From Rubrivivax sp. SCN 71-131 (GTDB taxonomy: Bacteria; Pseudomonadota; Gammaproteobacteria; Burkholderiales; Burkholderiaceae_C): 64,000 nt of DNA. The position numbers and the translations under genes were made by a program. Below the pieces are notes generated by a model. That model saw nothing but the letters and a program-made list of their open reading frames with translations. It was not told the origin of the DNA and searched no databases. Shown here one piece after another: positions 40,074-48,504 of the stretch (positions within the stretch are counted from its first letter, which is position 1; each line of letters starts with the position of its first letter). Location: the NCBI GenBank assembly GCA_001724995.1, contig MEFD01000018.1, positions 124,001 to 188,000 of the forward strand, in the 5' to 3' direction.

Positions 40074-40855
40074 CGGACCTCGTCGCACGGCTGGGCGCGC
40101 ACGCGCTCGCGACCTTGCGCGGCTTTGGCCGCGCGGCCGTCTTCTTCGCCGACCTGCTGGGCGCGCTGCTGCCGGCGCTGCGCCGCTTCGACCTCGTGGT
40201 GGCGCAGATCCACGCCATCGGCAACCGCTCGCTGGTCATCATCCTGGCCTCGGGCATGGCGGTGGGCTTCGTGCTCGCCCTGCAGCTCTACAACACGCTC
40301 ATCACCTTCGGCGCGGCCGAGTCGCTGGGCCTGGTCGTCAACCTCTCGCTGGTGCGCGAGCTCGGGCCGGTGGTGACGGCGCTGCTCTTCGCCGGCCGCG
40401 CGGGCACGTCGCTGACCGCCGAGATCGGCCTCATGAAGGCCGGCGAGCAGCTCTCGGCGCTGGAGCTGATGGCCATCGAGCCGCGCCAGCGCGTGCTCGC
40501 GCCGCGCATGTGGGCGGGCATGATCGCCATGCCGCTGCTGGCGATCCTGTTCTCGGCCATCGGCATCCTCGGCGCCTGGCTGGTGGCGGTGGGCCTGATC
40601 GGCATCGACGCAGGCAATTTCTGGGCCATTCAGCAGAACGGCGTCGACGTCTGGCGCGACGTCGGCAACGGCGTCGTGAAGAGCGCGGTCTTCGGCGTCG
40701 TCTGCACCGCGGTCGCGCTCTATCAGGGCTACGAGACCGAGGCCACCCCCGAGGGCGTGGCCTACGCCACCACGCGCACCGTGGTGGTGTCGTCGCTGGG
40801 GGTGCTCGGCATGGACTTCATCCTCACGGCGCTGATGTTCACCACCGGGCGCTGA
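40070..40855 (+). CDS. mlaE: Phospholipid transport permease MlaE
   Basis: A 261-residue inner-membrane permease of the MlaE family with five or six hydrophobic segments. Conserved parts include [40 protein letters not shown] and [20 protein letters not shown]. The start is GTG, overlapping mlaF as GTGA. It forms the membrane core with MlaF, MlaB and the MlaD ring. Confidence 0.96.
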   Translation: MTDLVARLGAHALATLRGFGRAAVFFADLLGALLPALRRFDLVVAQIHAIGNRSLVIILASGMAVGFVLALQLYNTLITFGAAESLGLVVNLSLVRELGPVVTALLFAGRAGTSLTAEIGLMKAGEQLSALELMAIEPRQRVLAPRMWAGMIAMPLLAILFSAIGILGAWLVAVGLIGIDAGNFWAIQQNGVDVWRDVGNGVVKSAVFGVVCTAVALYQGYETEATPEGVAYATTRTVVVSSLGVLGMDFILTALMFTTGR

Positions 40856-40884
40856 GGGCCGCAAGACGCGCAGGGAGCGATCGA

Positions 40885-41367
40885 ATGACGAAGAGAAACA
40901 TGGAGATCCTGGTCGGCCTGTTCGTGCTGCTGGGACTGCTGGCGCTGGTGTTCGTGGCGCTGAAGGCGGCCAACCTGACGAACTTCAGCAGCGGTGCCAC
41001 CTACGTGCTCACGGCGCGCTTCGACAACATCGGCGGCCTCAAGGTGCGCGCCCCGGTGCGCAGCGCCGGCGTCGTCGTCGGGCGCGTGACCTCGATCGTG
41101 CTCGACGCCAAGACCTACCAGGGTGTGGTGACGATGTCCGTCGACCAGCGCTTCAGGTTCCCGCAGGATTCGGCGGCCAAGATCCTCACCTCCGGGCTGC
41201 TCGGCGACCAGTACATCGGCCTCGAGCCCGGCGGCGACGATGCCGAACTCGCGCCCGGGGCGAACATCGCGCAGACGCAGTCGGCGGTGGTGCTCGAGAA
41301 CCTCATTGGCCAGTTCCTGACGGGCAAGGCGGCGGAGGCTGGCAGCACGCCGGGGCCGACGCAGTGA
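40885..41367 (+). CDS. mlaD: Lipid-binding MCE protein MlaD
   Basis: A 160-residue protein with one N-terminal membrane helix (MEILVGLFVLLGLLALVFVAL) and a single MCE domain (VLTARFDNIGGLKVRAPVRSAGVVVGRV split over two strands), which in the family forms a hexameric periplasmic ring binding phospholipid. The tail after GLLGDQYIGLEPGG is short. Length matches the single-MCE MlaD type. The ATG has GGGAG upstream. Confidence 0.95.
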   Translation: MTKRNMEILVGLFVLLGLLALVFVALKAANLTNFSSGATYVLTARFDNIGGLKVRAPVRSAGVVVGRVTSIVLDAKTYQGVVTMSVDQRFRFPQDSAAKILTSGLLGDQYIGLEPGGDDAELAPGANIAQTQSAVVLENLIGQFLTGKAAEAGSTPGPTQ

Positions 41368-42140
41368 AACCCCTGCTGCGCCCGACGCTGGCCGCGGCGG
41401 TGCTGGCGCTTGCCGCCGGCTGCGCCAGCGTTCCCGCCGGCGCGCCGCAGTCCGCGGGCGCCGGCGCTGCGGCGGCGAGCCATCCGGCCGACCCCTGGGA
41501 GCGCTGGAACCGCAAGGTCTTCGCCTTCAACGAGGCGCTCGACGAGGCCGTGTTCGTCCCGGTGGCGCGTGCCTGGCGCGACCATGTGCCGCAGTTGCTG
41601 CGCACCGGCGTGTCGAACTTCTTCGGCAACGTCGGCGACGTCTGGTCGGCCGTCAACCACCTGCTGCAGGGCAAGGTGGGCAGCGGCGCGGAGATGGGCA
41701 TGCGCGTGCTCAGCAACACGATCTTCGGCCTGGGCGGCATCCTCGATCCGGCGACCGAGATGCGCCTGCTGCGACGCAGCGAGGACTTCGGGCAGACGCT
41801 GGGGGTCTGGGGCCTGCCTGCAGGCCCCTATCTGGTGCTGCCCATCCTCGGCCCCTCGTCGGTGCGCGACGCCGCGGGCGTGCCGCTGGACCGCTACGCC
41901 AGTGCACCCTCGGTCTACCTGGACGTCAACGCCTACGCGGCCTCGGCGCTGGAACTCGTGAGCGTGCGCGCCGAACTGCTGGCGACGACGCGGCTCGTCG
42001 GCGAGGTCGCGCTCGACAAGTACAGCTTCCTGCGCGACGGCTACCTGGCGCGGCGCCGCGACCTGGTCTACGACGGAGCGGCGCCGCTGGAGAAGTTCGA
42101 GGACGATTTCGATGATGCGCCGCCCGAGAAGGGGCAGTGA
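41364..42140 (+). CDS. mlaA: Outer-membrane lipoprotein MlaA (VacJ)
   Basis: A 258-residue lipoprotein (lipobox LAAGC) with the family motifs DPWERWNRKVFAFNEALD, FFGNVGDVWSAVNHLLQGK and SEDFGQTLGVWGLPAGPYLVLP. MlaA removes mislocalised phospholipids from the outer leaflet and passes them to MlaC. It is encoded inside the mla operon, as in many betaproteobacteria, while in E. coli it is separate. The GTG start overlaps mlaD as GTGA. Confidence 0.95.
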   Translation: MKPLLRPTLAAAVLALAAGCASVPAGAPQSAGAGAAAASHPADPWERWNRKVFAFNEALDEAVFVPVARAWRDHVPQLLRTGVSNFFGNVGDVWSAVNHLLQGKVGSGAEMGMRVLSNTIFGLGGILDPATEMRLLRRSEDFGQTLGVWGLPAGPYLVLPILGPSSVRDAAGVPLDRYASAPSVYLDVNAYAASALELVSVRAELLATTRLVGEVALDKYSFLRDGYLARRRDLVYDGAAPLEKFEDDFDDAPPEKGQ

Positions 42141-42276
42141 CGCGGCGCAAGCGCCGGCAAGACCTGCGCCCGCATGTGAACCGCACACGCGGCTGCGGCG
42201 TTGAGGGTGCATGCTGGACCCGGCGCCGATCCCGGCCCCGGCCCCTGCGCGGGCCGCCACCCAGGAGAGAAGGACG

Positions 42277-42894
42277 ATGTTGAAGAAGCTGCTGGCCACC
42301 ACCTTCGCGGGTATGGGCCTCGTGATGGGCGCGACCGCGCTCGCGCAGGGCACGCCGGAGGCGTTGGTGAAGAAGATCTCGGGCGAGGTGCTCGATGCCG
42401 TCAAGGCCGACGCGGCGCTGCAGGCCGGCGATGTCGAGAAGATCATCCAGCTCGTCGACGCCAAGGTCATGCCCAGCGTGAACTTCGAGGTCATGACGCG
42501 CTCGGCGGTCGGGCCGCAGTGGCGGCAGGCCACGGCCGAGCAGCGCGGCAAGCTGCAGGCCGAGTTCAAGTCGCTGCTGGTGCGCGTCTACTCGGGCGCG
42601 CTCACGCAGGTCAAGGACCAGACCGTCGCGATCACGAAGACGCTGCCGGTGCCGCAGAGCACGCAGGTCGTCGTGCAGAGCGAGGTGCGCGGCAAGGGCG
42701 AGCCGATCAAGCTCGACTACCGGCTCGACAAGCTCGCCGACGCCTGGAAGATCATCGACGTGAACGTCGGCGGCATCTGGCTGGTGACGAGCTACCGCTC
42801 GCAGTTCGCCCCGGTGCTCGGCAAGGGCGGCATCGAGGGCCTCATCGATACGCTGGTCGAGCGCAACAAGACCGCGGCAGCCGGCAAGGGCTGA
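42277..42894 (+). CDS. mlaC: Periplasmic phospholipid-binding protein MlaC
   Basis: A 205-residue periplasmic carrier with a signal peptide (MLKKLLATTFAGMGLVMGATALA) and the MlaC/Ttg2D fold: VMPSVNFEVMTRSAVG, FKSLLVRVYSGAL, WKIIDVNVGGIWLVTSYRSQF. It shuttles lipid between MlaA and the MlaD ring. The frame opens at 42211, but the ATG at 42277 follows AGGAGAGAAGG closely and begins the signal peptide. A 136-bp gap separates it from mlaA, more than elsewhere in the operon. Confidence 0.94.
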   Translation: MLKKLLATTFAGMGLVMGATALAQGTPEALVKKISGEVLDAVKADAALQAGDVEKIIQLVDAKVMPSVNFEVMTRSAVGPQWRQATAEQRGKLQAEFKSLLVRVYSGALTQVKDQTVAITKTLPVPQSTQVVVQSEVRGKGEPIKLDYRLDKLADAWKIIDVNVGGIWLVTSYRSQFAPVLGKGGIEGLIDTLVERNKTAAAGKG

Positions 42895-42916
42895 GCGGCG
42901 AAGGCCCCCGAGCACG

Positions 42917-43216
42917 ATGAAGACCTTCACCCTGCCTGCGCAGGCCACGCTGGCCAACGCCCGCCTGCTGGAGCGCGAGATCGACGCCGCGGTGGCGGCG
43001 GCCGGCGCCGACGGCTTGTGCCTGGACGCCGCGGCGCTCGCCGAGTTCGACACCTCGGCGATCGCGCTGCTGCTGCACGCGCGGCGCGCCGCCGCAGCGC
43101 GCGCGCTGCCGCTGCAGCTGCACGGCGCGCCGGCCAAGCTGCGTGAGCTGGCGCGGCTCTACGGCGTGCTGGCGCTGCTGCCGGGCGAGGACGCGGCGCT
43201 GCCCGCGGCCGGCTGA
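42917..43216 (+). CDS. mlaB: STAS-domain protein MlaB
   Basis: A 99-residue cytoplasmic STAS-domain protein with LDAAALAEFDTSAIALLLHARR, the conserved site that binds MlaF in the transporter. It is last in the mla operon, 22 bp after mlaC. Its final 58 bp overlap the 3' end of the opposite-strand beta-helix gene, an unusual convergent overlap. Confidence 0.88.
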   Translation: MKTFTLPAQATLANARLLEREIDAAVAAAGADGLCLDAAALAEFDTSAIALLLHARRAAAARALPLQLHGAPAKLRELARLYGVLALLPGEDAALPAAG

Positions 43217-44253
43217 GACTCCGCGCTGCAGGCTCCCGCGCAGGGCGGCGCCTGCAAGGCCTGTTCGCGCAAGACCTGTTCCCGCGCCTCGTCGGGCAAC
43301 AGGCGATTGCCGTCCTCGGGCCGGCCCCAGCTGCCGGGCTGCGCCGCCCCGGCGAAGAGGTTGTCGCGCAAGCGCAGCGTGGCGTCGCCGGGCAGGCGCT
43401 CGGGCCAGTGACGCACGAAGAAGACCGGCTGCGCGTTGTCGCTGAAGGCGTGATTGCCTTCGAAGCGCAGCCGGCTCTGCGGATGCGCGTTCCCTTCGGC
43501 ACCGTAGGCCACGAGCGCGAGGTTCTGCGCCCGCGCGCTCTTGCCGAGCAGGTTGCCGCGCACGCAGGCCAGGCCGCCGTTGGGCAGGTCGATCTCGTAG
43601 GAGGCCTCGCCGTCCTCGCCGTCGACCAGGCGGTTGCAGAGGATCTCGCTGACCGCTGCGCGCGACTTCAGCAGGTGGCCGCGCCAGCCGCCCGAGAAGT
43701 CGCTGTGGCGCACGCTCAGTTGGGCGATGCGACCGACGTAGAGCAGGTGGTGCAGCATGCCCTCGTGCCGCGGCGCCTGCCCGAAGCTGCAGGCCTCGAT
43801 GTCCAGGCGGGCGTCGTCGCGATTGGCGGTCAGCAGGCCCATCTCGTTGTCGAAGAAGGCGCAGTCGCGCAGCGCCAGCTCGCCGCGCTCGAAGCGGATG
43901 CCCGCGCCGTTGCCCGCGGGAACGCGTGCGCCGCGCAACTCGAGGCCTTCGATCCGCACCGCGCTTGCGCGCACGACCAGCAGCGCCTTGCCCTCGGCGT
44001 GTGCGCCGTCGGCGTGCAGCACCGCGCGGCCCGCCGCGGCGCGCAGCCTCAGCCCGTGCTGCGTGATCACGGCGGTCTGTCCGTGATGCGCGCCGGGGTC
44101 GAGCTCGACCGTGTCGCCATCACGCGCCCGGGCCAGCACCTCGGGCAGGCTGTCGCCCCGTCGCACGCGCAGCGTACGCGCCTGGGCCCGGGCCGGCCGC
44201 AGCGCCGCTCCGGACAGCAGCAGCGGCAGCGCGAGCAGGCGGCGACGCTTCAT
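43159..44253 (-). CDS. Secreted right-handed beta-helix protein (paralogue A)
   Basis: A 364-residue protein with a Sec signal (MKRRRLLALPLLLSGAALRPARAQ) and a repeated right-handed parallel beta-helix pattern (VRIEGLELRGARV; LALRDCAFFDNEMGL; LDIEACSFGQAP). It shares the core LLYVGRI, KSRA, YEIDLPNGGLA and VAYGAEG with the gene immediately upstream, so the two are tandem paralogues. Family members bind or cleave polysaccharides, but no catalytic motif is identifiable. The Met at 44253 starts the signal peptide; an earlier Met at 44280 is possible. The C-terminal tail is Ala/Ser/Pro-rich and overlaps mlaB. Confidence 0.75.
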   Translation of the reverse strand: MKRRRLLALPLLLSGAALRPARAQARTLRVRRGDSLPEVLARARDGDTVELDPGAHHGQTAVITQHGLRLRAAAGRAVLHADGAHAEGKALLVVRASAVRIEGLELRGARVPAGNGAGIRFERGELALRDCAFFDNEMGLLTANRDDARLDIEACSFGQAPRHEGMLHHLLYVGRIAQLSVRHSDFSGGWRGHLLKSRAAVSEILCNRLVDGEDGEASYEIDLPNGGLACVRGNLLGKSARAQNLALVAYGAEGNAHPQSRLRFEGNHAFSDNAQPVFFVRHWPERLPGDATLRLRDNLFAGAAQPGSWGRPEDGNRLLPDEAREQVLREQALQAPPCAGACSAESQPAAGSAASSPGSSASTP

Positions 44254-44305
44254 GAGGACATGCGGGTCGGCAGGCACCACGGCTGCGGGCGCCGGGCGCG
44301 GTGGG

Positions 44306-45502
44306 CTACTGCATCGCGCCCGGCGACCAGGCCTTGGGCGGCGTGATCGGCTGCGTGCCGCGCGGCAGCTTGAACTGCGCCGTGGGCTGCAGCGACTGAC
44401 CGCCGCCCTGGCCCGCGGGTTGAACGCTGCCGCGCCAGCCGGAGGCTTCGGTCAGGCCGAAGTCCAGGGTGTAGATGCTGTTGACCGCGCGGCGGCGCAG
44501 CGCCGACACGTTGCCGCGAAACTCGCCCTCGGTGAAGGGGCTGAGCAGCCCCAGGCCCAGCGTCACGTTGTTGATCAGCTTGACCTCGGTGGCCGCGGGC
44601 AGCCGGTCCTTGAAGACGCGCACGAACCAGGACGGCGGCCAGGGGTTGCCCACCATGGTGTTGTGCGCGAGGTACAGGCCACTCGTGGGCCATGCCTTGC
44701 CCTCGGCGCCGAAGGCGACCATCACCGGGTTCTGGCCCTTGGCGCCCTGGCCGAGGACGTTGCCGACGACCCAGGCCAGGCCGCCGTTGGGCAGGTCGAT
44801 CTCGTAGGACGCCTGGCCCTCGTTGCCGTCGTAGATCAGGTTGTAGAGGATGCGGTTCTCGCGCGCGCGGCTTTTCACCAGGTGCCCCTCGAAGCCGCTG
44901 TAGAAGCGGCTGCCGCGCAGCGTGAAGCGGCCGATGCGCCCGACGTAGAGCAGGTGGTGCAGGCCGCCCTCGATGCGGGGCGCGAGACCGAACTCGCTGT
45001 CCTCGACGACGAGCTCGGCGTTTTCGTCGTTGCTGCTCAGGATGCCGACCTCGTTGTCGGCGAAGAGGCTCTCGCGCACCGTGAGCCTGCCACTCTCGTG
45101 GCGGATGCCGGCGCCGTTGGCGTCCGCGGCGCGCGCGCCGCGGAACTCGAGGTTCTCCACCGTCACATCGCCGCCGCGCACGACGAGGATGGCCTTGCGC
45201 TCGGCCAGCGGTCCCTTGGCCCGCAGCACCGGACGCTCGGCCAGGGCGCGGATCAGCAGCCGCTGCTGCGTCACGACGCCCTGCTGGCCTTCGTAGGTGC
45301 CGGGCATGAGCGCGATGATGTCGCCGTCGACCGCCTTCGCCAACGCCTGCTGCAGCGTCATCGAGGGCGCGGACGGGCCCACGAGCAGCGTCTCGGCGCG
45401 GGCGGGCGAGGCCGTCGCGGCGGCCAGCGTCGCCAGCGTCACCAGGGCGACCCTTGCGGCCAGCGTGACGAGCGGACGCGGTGTCGGTGGATGGAAGGCC
45501 AT
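44306..45502 (-). CDS. Secreted right-handed beta-helix protein (paralogue B)
   Basis: A 398-residue protein with a signal peptide ending near ASPARA and a right-handed beta-helix of repeated turns (VTVENLEFRGARA; LTVRESLFADNEVGI; LVVEDSEFGLAP). It shares long identical or near-identical blocks with paralogue A, but has a longer C-terminal part (WPPSWFVRVFKDRLP ... FRGNVSALRRRAVNSIY). The start at 45502 was chosen because it directly precedes the signal peptide. It lies 52 bp upstream of paralogue A on the same strand, likely one operon. The function is unknown. Confidence 0.75.
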   Translation of the reverse strand: MAFHPPTPRPLVTLAARVALVTLATLAAATASPARAETLLVGPSAPSMTLQQALAKAVDGDIIALMPGTYEGQQGVVTQQRLLIRALAERPVLRAKGPLAERKAILVVRGGDVTVENLEFRGARAADANGAGIRHESGRLTVRESLFADNEVGILSSNDENAELVVEDSEFGLAPRIEGGLHHLLYVGRIGRFTLRGSRFYSGFEGHLVKSRARENRILYNLIYDGNEGQASYEIDLPNGGLAWVVGNVLGQGAKGQNPVMVAFGAEGKAWPTSGLYLAHNTMVGNPWPPSWFVRVFKDRLPAATEVKLINNVTLGLGLLSPFTEGEFRGNVSALRRRAVNSIYTLDFGLTEASGWRGSVQPAGQGGGQSLQPTAQFKLPRGTQPITPPKAWSPGAMQ

Positions 45503-45609
45503 GACGCCGGATTCTGACCTGCTTTGGCGCCGCCGCCGCGGCCGGCGACCGCGGCATGCGCGCTGTCGGCGCGGACGCCGGGCCGACGCGAAGCGCGCAG
45601 TGCTGCGGA

Positions 45610-45638
45610 TTGACAGCGCCGATGCCGACGTGATTGAA
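45610..45638 (+). promoter_or_regulatory. Promoter of the acyl-CoA dehydrogenase gene
   Basis: A consensus -35 TTGACA (45610-45615) is followed after 17 bp by ATTGAA (45633-45638), a weak -10. The -10 lies inside the palindrome at 45633-45650, so a bound repressor would block it. Confidence 0.45.
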
Positions 45639-45650
45639 TGGCCGTTCAAT
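45633..45650. promoter_or_regulatory. Operator-like palindrome before the acyl-CoA dehydrogenase
   Basis: ATTGAATGGCCGTTCAAT is an 18-bp palindrome with one mismatched pair. A TetR-family gene lies just after the dehydrogenase, and TetR operators of fatty-acid genes have this size and form. Confidence 0.5.
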
Positions 45651-45699
45651 TCACGAACGAAGATGCGCGCTGCTGCGGCGGGCGCCGCAGCAGCAGCCG

Positions 45700-46857
45700 A
45701 TGATCCTCACCGAAGCGCAGGCCATGATCCGGCGTGCCGCGCGCAGTTTCGCGCGCGAGCAGCTCGCACCCCATGCGGCGGCGTGGGACGAGAGCGCCAC
45801 CTTCCCGCGCGAGGCGCTGCGCCGCATGGGCGCGCTCGGCTTGCTGGGCGTCACCGTGCCCGAGGAATGGGGCGGCGCCGGCGCGGATTCGGTGTCGCTC
45901 GCGCTCGCGCTCGAGGAGATCGCCGCGGGCGACGCTTCGTGCGCGACGGTGATGAGCGGGCACAACTCGGTCGGTTGCATGCCGATCCAGCAGTTCGGCA
46001 CTCCCGAGCAGAAACAGCGCTTCCTGCGCCCGATGGCGCGCGGTGAGCTGCTCTCGGCCTTCTGCCTGACCGAGGCGCATGGCGGCTCCGACGCCGGGGC
46101 CCTGACGACGCGCGCGCGCCGTGACGGCGACGACTACGTCATCGACGGCAGCAAGCAGTTCATCACCAGCGGCAGCCAGGCCGAGATCGCCCTCGTCTTC
46201 GCGCGCACCGATCCCGATGGCGGCCGCCGCGGCATCAGCGCCTTCCTCGTGCCGACCTCGACGCCGGGCTATGTCGTCGGGCGCGTCGAGCGCAAGCTCG
46301 GCCAGCATGCCTCCGACACCTGCCAGATCCATTTCGAGGCCATGCGCGTGCCGGCCACGCTGCGCCTGGGCGAGGAGGGGCAGGGACTGCGCATCGCGCT
46401 GGCCAACCTCGAGGGCGGGCGCATCGGCATCGCCGCGCAGGCGGTGGGCATCGCGCGCGCGGCGCTGGACAAGGCGCTGGCCTACGCGCGCGAGCGCGTC
46501 GTCTTCGGCAAGGCCATCGTCGAGCATCAGGCGGTGGGCTTTCGCCTCGCGGCGATGGCCACGCGGGTGGAGAGCGCGCGCCAGCTCGTGCTGCACGCGG
46601 CGCAGCTGCGCGACCATGGCCAGCCCTGCCTGATGGAAGCCTGCATGGCCAAGCTGGTGGCCTCGGAAGCGGCCGAGTGGGTGTGCTCCGAGGCCATGCA
46701 GGTGCTCGGCGGCTACGGCTACCTGGTCGATCATGGCGTCGAGCGCCTCTACCGCGACGCGCGCGTGTGCCGCATCTACGAGGGCACGAACGACATCCAG
46801 CACCTCGTCATCCTGCGCGAGCTGCTGGAGCGCCACGATCGCGGCGCCACCGGCTGA
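45700..46857 (+). CDS. Acyl-CoA dehydrogenase
   Basis: A 385-residue flavoenzyme that introduces a double bond into acyl-CoA thioesters. Family motifs are [68 protein letters not shown] and, at the C terminus, [20 protein letters not shown] with the catalytic Glu region [10 protein letters not shown]. Substrate chain length or branching cannot be read from sequence; short- or branched-chain types have this Glu position. The frame starts earlier at 45634, but the ATG at 45700 gives the family N terminus. A TetR gene follows after 81 bp. Confidence 0.9.
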   Translation: MILTEAQAMIRRAARSFAREQLAPHAAAWDESATFPREALRRMGALGLLGVTVPEEWGGAGADSVSLALALEEIAAGDASCATVMSGHNSVGCMPIQQFGTPEQKQRFLRPMARGELLSAFCLTEAHGGSDAGALTTRARRDGDDYVIDGSKQFITSGSQAEIALVFARTDPDGGRRGISAFLVPTSTPGYVVGRVERKLGQHASDTCQIHFEAMRVPATLRLGEEGQGLRIALANLEGGRIGIAAQAVGIARAALDKALAYARERVVFGKAIVEHQAVGFRLAAMATRVESARQLVLHAAQLRDHGQPCLMEACMAKLVASEAAEWVCSEAMQVLGGYGYLVDHGVERLYRDARVCRIYEGTNDIQHLVILRELLERHDRGATG

Positions 46858-46937
46858 GCGCCCGATGCGCGACTTCCCGGCCCGTGCCGCCGAGCCGATC
46901 GGCGATGGGACAGAATCGGCGACGAGGATGGCGAGCA

Positions 46938-46951
46938 AATGACGGTTCATT
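46938..46951. promoter_or_regulatory. Operator-like palindrome at the tetR start
   Basis: AATGA-CGGT-TCATT overlaps the ATG of the TetR gene. Its centre CGGTTCA resembles half of the palindrome before the dehydrogenase gene (CCGTTCA), so the same protein could bind both. Confidence 0.35.
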
Positions 46952-47790
46952 CAGGCGGCTCGGGACGACGGCGTCCGGGCGCGGCTTCGGCCGGCCGTGC
47001 CGGCAAGACGGTCGGGATCGCCAAGGCCGCCAAGACCGTCGAGGGCAGCGGCAATGGCAAGGGCGCAAGGGGCGGCAGGGCCGCCGCGCCGGCGGCGATC
47101 GTGATCGAAAGTCGCATCGAGGACAGCGACCGTGTCGAATGGCGGCGCGAGCAGATCGTGCAGGCGGCGGTCGCCTGCTTCGCACGCGCGGGCTACCACG
47201 GCACGACGATCAAGGACATCGCCGACAGCGCCGGCTTCAGCGCCGGGCTGATCTACTCCTACGTGAAGGACAAGGAGGATGTGCTCTTCCTCGTCTACCT
47301 GCACATCTTCGAGACCTACCAGCGCCACATTCCCGAGCGGCTGCTGGGCACCGCCGATCCGCTGCAGCGCCTGTGCACCGCGGTGCGCGCCTACTGCGAG
47401 GCGGTGGACCTGAACGTCGGCGCCACCGTGGTCGGCTACCGCGAGAGCGCCTCGCTGCGTCCGGAGCTGCGCCGCGCCATCCAGCGCCTGGAGCTCGAGA
47501 CGAACCGCCTGGTCGCCGAGCCCATCGAAGTCTGCATCGCCGCCGGCCTGGTCGAGCCGACGAACGTCGAGCTGCTCACCTTCCGCCTCGTGCTGCTGGC
47601 GCATGGCTGGGCGCTCAAGCACTGGCACTTCGCCGGTCGGGTGACGCTTGCCGACTACATCGACGACGGCCTGCGCCTGTACCTGGAGGGCATGCTCACC
47701 CCGGCCGGGCGGCGGCGGCGGCGGGTGCAGCAGGCGCGGGCGCAGAAGGCCGCGGTGCAGCGGCGACCGGTTCCCGGCTCAAAGAGGTAG
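46939..47790 (+). CDS. TetR-family transcriptional regulator
   Basis: A 283-residue regulator. The TetR DNA-binding domain lies at about 65-115 (REQIVQAAVACFARAGYHGTTIKDIADSAGFSAGLIYSY in the usual helix-turn-helix order). It is followed by a helical ligand domain of about 140 residues. The first 55 residues are low-complexity, rich in Gly, Ala, Lys and Arg (GNGKGARGGRAAAPAA), unusual for the family; a GTG at 47101 would give a normal start. The C-terminal tail is Arg/Gln-rich. With the preceding dehydrogenase and the palindromes it probably controls acyl-CoA metabolism. Its end overlaps gspB, on the other strand, by 12 bp. Confidence 0.88.
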   Translation: MTVHSGGSGRRRPGAASAGRAGKTVGIAKAAKTVEGSGNGKGARGGRAAAPAAIVIESRIEDSDRVEWRREQIVQAAVACFARAGYHGTTIKDIADSAGFSAGLIYSYVKDKEDVLFLVYLHIFETYQRHIPERLLGTADPLQRLCTAVRAYCEAVDLNVGATVVGYRESASLRPELRRAIQRLELETNRLVAEPIEVCIAAGLVEPTNVELLTFRLVLLAHGWALKHWHFAGRVTLADYIDDGLRLYLEGMLTPAGRRRRRVQQARAQKAAVQRRPVPGSKR

Positions 47791-48504
47791 ATCCACCGCC
47801 TGGCCATCGACGCGCAGGAGCAGGCTGCGCGCGCCGATGCGTTCCAGCACGATGCCCGGCGCCAGGGCTTCGCCCTCGCGCACGATCCGGCCGGCCATGA
47901 GCACGAAACTCTGGCGGCGCTCCTGCGACTGCACCGCGCCGCCGAAGACGAGCGCGGCGACGCGGCTGCGCAGCGGCTCGGGCAGGACGGCGGCCGGCAG
48001 CGGCCGCTCGTCCTTTGCGGCCTGCGCGGCCGAGGCGGCTCGCGCCGGGCCGGCGACAGCCGACGATGCGCTGCCGTGCCCGGCCGTGGCCAGGCTGGCC
48101 GCTGTGGCCGCAGTCGCGGACGACCTCGTGCGGGTCGGTGCCGCGACGCGGGGCCTTGGCGCTGGCGCCCGCGTGGGAGTCCGCGCGCGAGCCTGCGCCG
48201 GGGCCGGCGCTGGCGCCAGCGGGCTGCTTGGGGCGGGCGCGGCCATCGGCGCCGACGCTGCAGGCTGTGGCCGGGCCGGGGCGGGCGCGCGCGGGTCCTT
48301 GCGGCCCCACCACCAGCCCAGCACGAGTGCGGCCGCCACGAGCAGGACCGAGCCCGCGAGTCCTGAGGCCCAGGGTCGCGTGCGGCGCGATCGTGCCGCG
48401 CCCGGCGCTTGCTCCGGTGCCGCGGCGACCTGCTGCAGGCCGGGGGGCCGGCCCTGTCGGCGCTGCGCGTCGGCGCGGCGCAAGGCGTCGAGGATGTAGG
48501 ACAT
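47779..48504 (-). CDS. gspB: General secretion pathway protein B (GspB-like)
   Basis: A 241-residue bitopic protein. It opens [16 protein letters not shown], the typical GspB start, then has a membrane helix (LAGSVLLVAAALVLGWWWG, about 48-66), a long Pro/Ala-rich periplasmic linker (about 70-160) and a C-terminal T2SSB domain (VFGGAVQSQERRQSFVLMAGRIVREGEALA). GspB with GspA helps the secretin cross or assemble at the peptidoglycan. Its ATG shares one base with the exeA stop (TGATG). It is about 38 kb from the main gsp locus. Confidence 0.87.
   Translation of the reverse strand: MSYILDALRRADAQRRQGRPPGLQQVAAAPEQAPGAARSRRTRPWASGLAGSVLLVAAALVLGWWWGRKDPRAPAPARPQPAASAPMAAPAPSSPLAPAPAPAQARARTPTRAPAPRPRVAAPTRTRSSATAATAASLATAGHGSASSAVAGPARAASAAQAAKDERPLPAAVLPEPLRSRVAALVFGGAVQSQERRQSFVLMAGRIVREGEALAPGIVLERIGARSLLLRVDGQAVDLPL

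Noticed and set aside
45634..45699. TTG start 22 codons upstream for the acyl-CoA dehydrogenase
   Set aside because: It would lie inside the promoter -10 and operator palindrome; the ATG at 45700 gives the normal family N terminus.
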